A stretch of 38,204 nt of DNA from Phreatobacter oligotrophus (GTDB lineage: Bacteria; Pseudomonadota; Alphaproteobacteria; Rhizobiales; Phreatobacteraceae), in contig NZ_PZZL01000016.1 of the NCBI RefSeq assembly GCF_003046185.1, forward strand, positions 1-38,204, in the 5' to 3' direction. Made by a program: the position numbers and the translations under genes. The stretch's first letter is position 1, and every line of letters starts with the position of its first letter. The notes under the pieces are model-generated. The model searched no databases, was not told the origin of the DNA, and saw only the letters and a program-made list of their open reading frames with translations. Positions 34,484 through 38,204 of the stretch are shown one piece after another.

Positions 34484-35923
34484 ATGGACTGTTTGTTTCT
34501 GTCAGCGCGCCGCACGGCGCCGGCCCTCGTTCTTCTTGTGGGTTTTGCGGCTCCGGCAGTCGCGGTCGAGCGGGCACCGCGTCCCGCTGTCGTCTCCTCG
34601 CTGGAAGATGCGTTGCTCAGGGCCTGGCGCATCAATCCGGACATCCAGGCGCAGCGCGCCCAGGTCCGCGCTACAAGAGAAGGGGAGCCGCAGGCCCGCG
34701 CGGCCCTGTTGCCGCAGGTCAGCGCCACGGCCTATGCCGGTGTGCTCGCGACCCGCTCCCTGCTGCGCGGTGGCGACACGCCGTTCAGCAGCTCGACCCT
34801 CACCCAGCGCGGCGTCGCACTGACGGCCACGCAGACGCTGTTCGACGGCTGGCGCACCCAGAACAATGTCGTCCAGGCCGAGCGGCTGACGGCGGCGCAG
34901 CGCTTCCAGCTGCGGGCGACGGAACAGTCGGTTTTCCTCGACGTCGCCGCGACCTTCATCGCCGTGCGCACCGGCCTCGCCCTGGTCGAGGTGCAGCAGA
35001 AGAACGTCCAGTTCCTCACCACGACGCTCTCCACCATCCGCACGCGGCTCGCCGCCGGTGTCGCGACGCCCACCGACGTGACCCAGGCCGAGGCGCGGCT
35101 CGCCCGGGGCCTGTCCGATCTCAATGCGGTGCAGGCCGACCTCGTCATCGCCCGCGACCGCTTCCTGAAGCTCGTCGGCGCACCTGTCTCCGACCGCCTG
35201 CAGCCGGTGCCGGCCGTGGACCGGCTGCTGCCGCGCAGCCGCGAGGTGGCGCGCGACCTCGCGGGACGCGACAATCCCGCCGTTCTCGCCGCCGAGGAGG
35301 CGGTGAAGGCGGCCGATGCGGCGGTGCGCGCCGCGCAGGGGCAGATGCTGCCGCAGGTCGGCGTGCAGGGCCAGGCCGCGCGGGATTACGACACCGACAG
35401 CAGCACCCGCCGCGTCGACAGCCTGCAGGTCGTCGGGCGGGTGACCGTGCCGCTCTATGCCGGCGGCGGGCCGGAGGCGCAGGTGCGGCAGAACCGGGAG
35501 CTCGTCGGCGTCGCGCTTCTCCAGCGCGACAGCGCCCGGCTCCAGGCGCGCTCGGCGGCCTATGGCGCGCGGGTCGGCTTCGACACCGCCACCATCGCCA
35601 TCCGCGCCGCTAGCGAAGAGGTCCGCGCCGGCGACGCGACGGTCGAGGGCATCCGCAAGCAGCTGGAGCAGGGCATCCGCACCGTCACGGAACTCCTCAA
35701 CGCCCAGCAGGATGCGGTGGCAGCGCGGGCCCGCCTCGCGCAGGCGACGGGCGACCGGGCGGTCGCCTCCTTCACCCTGCTCGCCGCCATGGGCCGTCTG
35801 GGGCTCGAGGATCTCGGCATCCGCGCGGCACCCCTGGTGGAGCCGCAGCCCGCGCCGGACACGCAGGTGCGCTTCGACGCCTGGCGCGACCTGCGCACGC
35901 CCGTGGGCCCTAGCAGGAATTAA
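34484..35923 (+). CDS. TolC-family outer-membrane channel
   Basis: A 479-residue outer-membrane efflux protein. The signal peptide is MDCLFLSARRTAPALVLLVG with cleavage near PAVAVE. The body shows the internal duplication of TolC: SSLEDALLRAWRINPDIQAQ and RATREGEPQARAALLPQVSA in the first half, AEEAVKAADAAVRAAQGQ and MLPQVGVQGQAARDYDTD in the second. TQTLFDGWRTQNNV and VPLYAGGGPEAQVRQNRE are the two beta-barrel signatures. VRAGDATVEGIRKQLEQGIR and TVTELLNAQQD complete the family pattern. It is transcribed away from the adaptor-pump-kinase operon and shares its promoter region. Together they can form a complete tripartite exporter. Confidence 0.94.
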   Translation: MDCLFLSARRTAPALVLLVGFAAPAVAVERAPRPAVVSSLEDALLRAWRINPDIQAQRAQVRATREGEPQARAALLPQVSATAYAGVLATRSLLRGGDTPFSSSTLTQRGVALTATQTLFDGWRTQNNVVQAERLTAAQRFQLRATEQSVFLDVAATFIAVRTGLALVEVQQKNVQFLTTTLSTIRTRLAAGVATPTDVTQAEARLARGLSDLNAVQADLVIARDRFLKLVGAPVSDRLQPVPAVDRLLPRSREVARDLAGRDNPAVLAAEEAVKAADAAVRAAQGQMLPQVGVQGQAARDYDTDSSTRRVDSLQVVGRVTVPLYAGGGPEAQVRQNRELVGVALLQRDSARLQARSAAYGARVGFDTATIAIRAASEEVRAGDATVEGIRKQLEQGIRTVTELLNAQQDAVAARARLAQATGDRAVASFTLLAAMGRLGLEDLGIRAAPLVEPQPAPDTQVRFDAWRDLRTPVGPSRN

Positions 35924-36051
35924 TCCAAGCTTCCTCACCTGACTTTTTGGGGCTCCTGCCTCCGAACCACACGGCAAAGGGATCAGGTCCGTTGTTTGAC
36001 ACACGCAAAAGCGATGGATTTACCTTTTTCTGCGAGGAACCCCGGAACCAG

Positions 36052-37602
36052 GTGACCGTCCATATCCCGACTCTCGCCACCATCTTCGCGAGGCATGGTA
36101 ACTCTGCCTTCTGGGCGCTGGCTTTTACCCATTCGGTTATCTCCACTATCGCACCAGCCATCGGCTTCCACACCCTGCCGCGCGATACGGTCGAGGGATT
36201 TTTGTGGGGCCGCAGCTTTCAATGGGGCTATTTCAAGCACCCGCCGCTGCAGGCCTGGCTCCTCGGCTGGAGCGAGGCCGTCGCGCCGACGGCCGCCTGG
36301 CTCGCCTATCTCTATGCGCAGATCTGCGTGCTGGTGACGCTCTTCGCCATCTGGCGCCTGGCGCGAACCATCCTTGGGCCGGGCGCCGGCGTCATCGCCA
36401 GCATGCTCACACTGGTCGGCATCCATTATTACGGCCCGCCCATGGCGACCTTCACGCCTGACACGCTGTCCGCGCCGCTGTGGGCCCTGACGGGTCTGTT
36501 CTGGTGGCGAGCCGTGGTGCAACGCCGGCAGTTGTTCTGGTTCGCCCTCGCGCTCACCGTTGCGGTCTCTGTCTATGCCAAATATGTGGGGCTGCTGCTG
36601 GTCGGCGTGCTTGGTGTCCTCACCCTCATCACCCCCGAGGGGCGCCGGGAGCTGACGCGCCGCGAGCCTTGGCTGGCGCTGGTCTTCGGCCTGGCGCTGG
36701 TCGTCCCGCATGTCGCCTGGATCATCGATACCGGCGGCTCCTCGCTCGCCCATGCCGTCTCAACGGACGCAAAGGCCGACAGTTTCGGCATGCGCCTGTG
36801 GTTCTGCTTCAGCTTCCTCGTGGCACAGGTCATCGAGCATAGCGGCCTCATCGCCCTGGTCGTTCTGTGCATCGGGATCGGCCGAAGCCGCCCCCGGACC
36901 GAGCTCCTCATCGAGGAACGGCCGGTTAGCGAACGCGAACGCACCTTGCTGCTGGCCATGGCCTTCGCGCCCATCCTCATCGCGCTGCTAACCAATCTCA
37001 TCGTCGGCGGTGAGTTCCGGCAGGGCCGCGGTACCGCGCTCTTCGCCTTCTCAGGGATCGCCGCCGTTCTGCTGGCGGGGCCGGTGCTGCGTCTCGGCCG
37101 GCTGAAGGTCGCCGCCGCCATCGCCCTTACCATGGTCGTGGCGCTGCCCATCATCAATGCCGGGCACCACCATTTGCGTCTTGCCTGGGGCGCGAGCGTC
37201 GTGCCGACGCTCTATCCGGCCCAGGCCCTTGCCGACGAGCTGGAGGCGCGGTGGAACGACCGCACGGCGCTGCCCCTGCGCATCGTCATCGGCGAGCGCT
37301 GGCATGCCGGCAACATTGCCTTCTACGCCAAAGCCAAGCCTCAGATCCTGCTCGACGGCGACTTCCGCATTTCACCGTGGATCACCCGCGAGCGCCTCGC
37401 GCAGGAGGGAGCGCTGGTTGTCTGGCATCCGTCCGACCGCACCATGCTCGCGCGCCTGCGCGAACTCATCCCGGACCTTGAGGCCGATGGCTATGCCTAT
37501 GCCTCGCCCGCCATGCGCGGTAGTGAGCCGACGCGGCTCGCCTATGCGGTCATCGAGCCGAAGCTTGTCGACCCCGATCAACCAGCCGGGCTCGATTACT
37601 GA
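36052..37602 (+). CDS. ArnT/PMT-like glycosyltransferase (GT39/GT83 type)
   Basis: A polytopic membrane glycosyltransferase using a polyprenyl-phosphate sugar. The segment LPRDTVEGFLWGRSFQWGYF, then KHPPLQAWLLG (DxxE...WGYFxHPP) is the catalytic periplasmic loop after helix 1. About ten further hydrophobic segments follow, then a soluble C-terminal domain of about 150 residues (HLRLAWGASVVPTLYPAQALAD onward). The start is uncertain. The frame opens at a TTG (35947), but the GTG at 36052 gives MTVHIPTLATIF just before helix 1 and matches family N-termini better. It follows the TolC gene on the same strand by 128 bases. The acceptor (lipid A, lipoprotein or glycan) cannot be read from sequence. 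Confidence 0.85.
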   Translation: MTVHIPTLATIFARHGNSAFWALAFTHSVISTIAPAIGFHTLPRDTVEGFLWGRSFQWGYFKHPPLQAWLLGWSEAVAPTAAWLAYLYAQICVLVTLFAIWRLARTILGPGAGVIASMLTLVGIHYYGPPMATFTPDTLSAPLWALTGLFWWRAVVQRRQLFWFALALTVAVSVYAKYVGLLLVGVLGVLTLITPEGRRELTRREPWLALVFGLALVVPHVAWIIDTGGSSLAHAVSTDAKADSFGMRLWFCFSFLVAQVIEHSGLIALVVLCIGIGRSRPRTELLIEERPVSERERTLLLAMAFAPILIALLTNLIVGGEFRQGRGTALFAFSGIAAVLLAGPVLRLGRLKVAAAIALTMVVALPIINAGHHHLRLAWGASVVPTLYPAQALADELEARWNDRTALPLRIVIGERWHAGNIAFYAKAKPQILLDGDFRISPWITRERLAQEGALVVWHPSDRTMLARLRELIPDLEADGYAYASPAMRGSEPTRLAYAVIEPKLVDPDQPAGLDY

Positions 37603-37717
37603 GGTTCCGAACAGTCAAGCGCCAGCCAGCAGCGACCAGCGGGTGGCGTCTGACTATTGGTATTGTAGGTGGGTGCTACCTTTTTGACGGTGCCGAATAG
37701 GAATGCCGCAGCGCAGG

Positions 37718-38204
37718 TCAAAACCGGCGCCCCATCACCACGAGAAACTGATGGCGTTCGAAGTCGCGCAAGTTAAGCGGCCCGACCCCACCGATCTCCC
37801 GCCCCACGATCTGGGTCGTCCAGGACAGAGTGACCCAGCCTTTCTCGATCGGGGCATACAAGACCGGGCCAATATGGAGAGCATCGCCCTGAAAGCGTCC
37901 AAGCGTCGATCCCTCATAGGCGCGCTGGTAAAGAACTTCGCCGCCGAGCCAAAGATTGTCAGCGACGCGCGTCACAGCCGACAAACTGATGCCCGCGTTC
38001 GAGTTCGGCTGGGATGGGCCGCGTCCGGAAAGATAGTCGCGCCCGCTTGAAAGGAACATGTTCCCCGCAAACAAAAGGCGATCCCAAACCGGCTCAAGAT
38101 CAAAGGCGAGGTGACGTCCCTGGTGGTGGTGTAGCTGGCGGTGGCCATTGATCGATCTTCGGGCGAGGTTCGGGTTGCGCACACCAACCTGCACCTCGAG
38201 GACG
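37718..38204 (-). CDS. 3' end of an outer-membrane-like protein (runs off window)
   Basis: The last 160 or so residues of a longer protein whose start lies beyond the window. The frame remains open to the last base. Beta-strand-like segments are AFDLEPVWDRLLFAGNMFLS, GISLSAVTRVADNLWLGGEV, LHIGPVLYAPIEKGWVTLSW and the end ERHQFLVVMGRRF, which closes with an aromatic residue as outer-membrane barrels do. The segment near the window edge (ARRSINGHRQLHHHQGRHL) is unlike a barrel strand and could reflect a frameshift. It converges with the glycosyltransferase gene. A short hairpin plus CTTTTT near 37668-37685 may separate the two. Confidence 0.6.
   Translation of the reverse strand, partial: VLEVQVGVRNPNLARRSINGHRQLHHHQGRHLAFDLEPVWDRLLFAGNMFLSSGRDYLSGRGPSQPNSNAGISLSAVTRVADNLWLGGEVLYQRAYEGSTLGRFQGDALHIGPVLYAPIEKGWVTLSWTTQIVGREIGGVGPLNLRDFERHQFLVVMGRRF

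Noticed and set aside
34502-36004. 500-codon minus-strand frame opposite the TolC gene
   Set aside because: Low-complexity Arg/Gly/Ala/His composition with no motif; the plus strand has a complete TolC-family protein with signal peptide.

Overview
The window looks like an accessory region of an alphaproteobacterial (probably Hyphomicrobiales/Rhizobiales) replicon. This is inferred from the high GC, the codon usage, and the families present: a Bug/TctC binding protein, a rhodanese-ChrB/ChrA pair, VIT, RcnR/RcnA, and a single-bundle MCP. No rRNA, tRNA or CRISPR array was seen. The sequence alternates between metal and toxicant handling genes and a dense graveyard of mobile-element remnants.

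Layout. (1) 1-1260: the tail of an IS3-type transposase, then a two-TM small protein and a VIT/CCC1-type metal transporter on the minus strand. (2) 1890-4630: an MFS transporter gene cut in two by a complete IS1380-family element, with readable inverted repeats and a 4-bp target duplication. (3) 4691-10705: a metal-resistance block bounded by two diverged direct repeats. It holds rcnR-rcnA (Ni/Co sensor and exporter) with a recognisable operator, a DUF1289 protein, a YnfA/UPF0060 protein, and an operon of rhodanese-ChrB, ChrA and an ATP-grasp (Cj0069-family) protein. (4) 10709-17359: small membrane proteins, a methyl-accepting chemotaxis protein, several small hypothetical genes, a small secreted Cys protein and an outer-membrane-like protein, with poorly coding gaps. 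(5) 17649-25304: a dead tyrosine recombinase, an IS3 orfB relic, a MntA/HepT (MNT-HEPN) toxin-antitoxin pair, an RHS fragment, an RHH protein, the tail of a type I restriction hsdS gene overlapping an AlbA_2/ATPase protein, and an IS21-family element with istA/istB. (6) 25413-28449: a secreted hypothetical protein, and a LysR regulator divergent from a TctC-type binding protein. (7) 28512-35923: a tripartite heavy-metal-type RND efflux system (adaptor, pump) co-directional with a histidine kinase and divergent from its TolC-like channel. The shared promoter region carries four 11-bp-spaced half-sites arranged as a dyad. (8) 36052-38204: an ArnT/PMT-like glycosyltransferase and the 3' end of a further outer-membrane-like protein that runs off the window.

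Functionally, the intact genes point to efflux or sequestration of Fe/Mn, Ni/Co, chromate and another metal or toxic cation. The 17-25 kb stretch is a decayed integration hotspot in which only a toxin-antitoxin pair, an RHH protein and an AlbA_2 protein still look complete. The most interesting observations are the dyad of 11-bp repeats in the RND/tolC promoter next to a kinase with no response regulator, the 77-bp direct repeats bracketing the Ni/Co-chromate block, and the ATP-grasp gene in the chromate operon.
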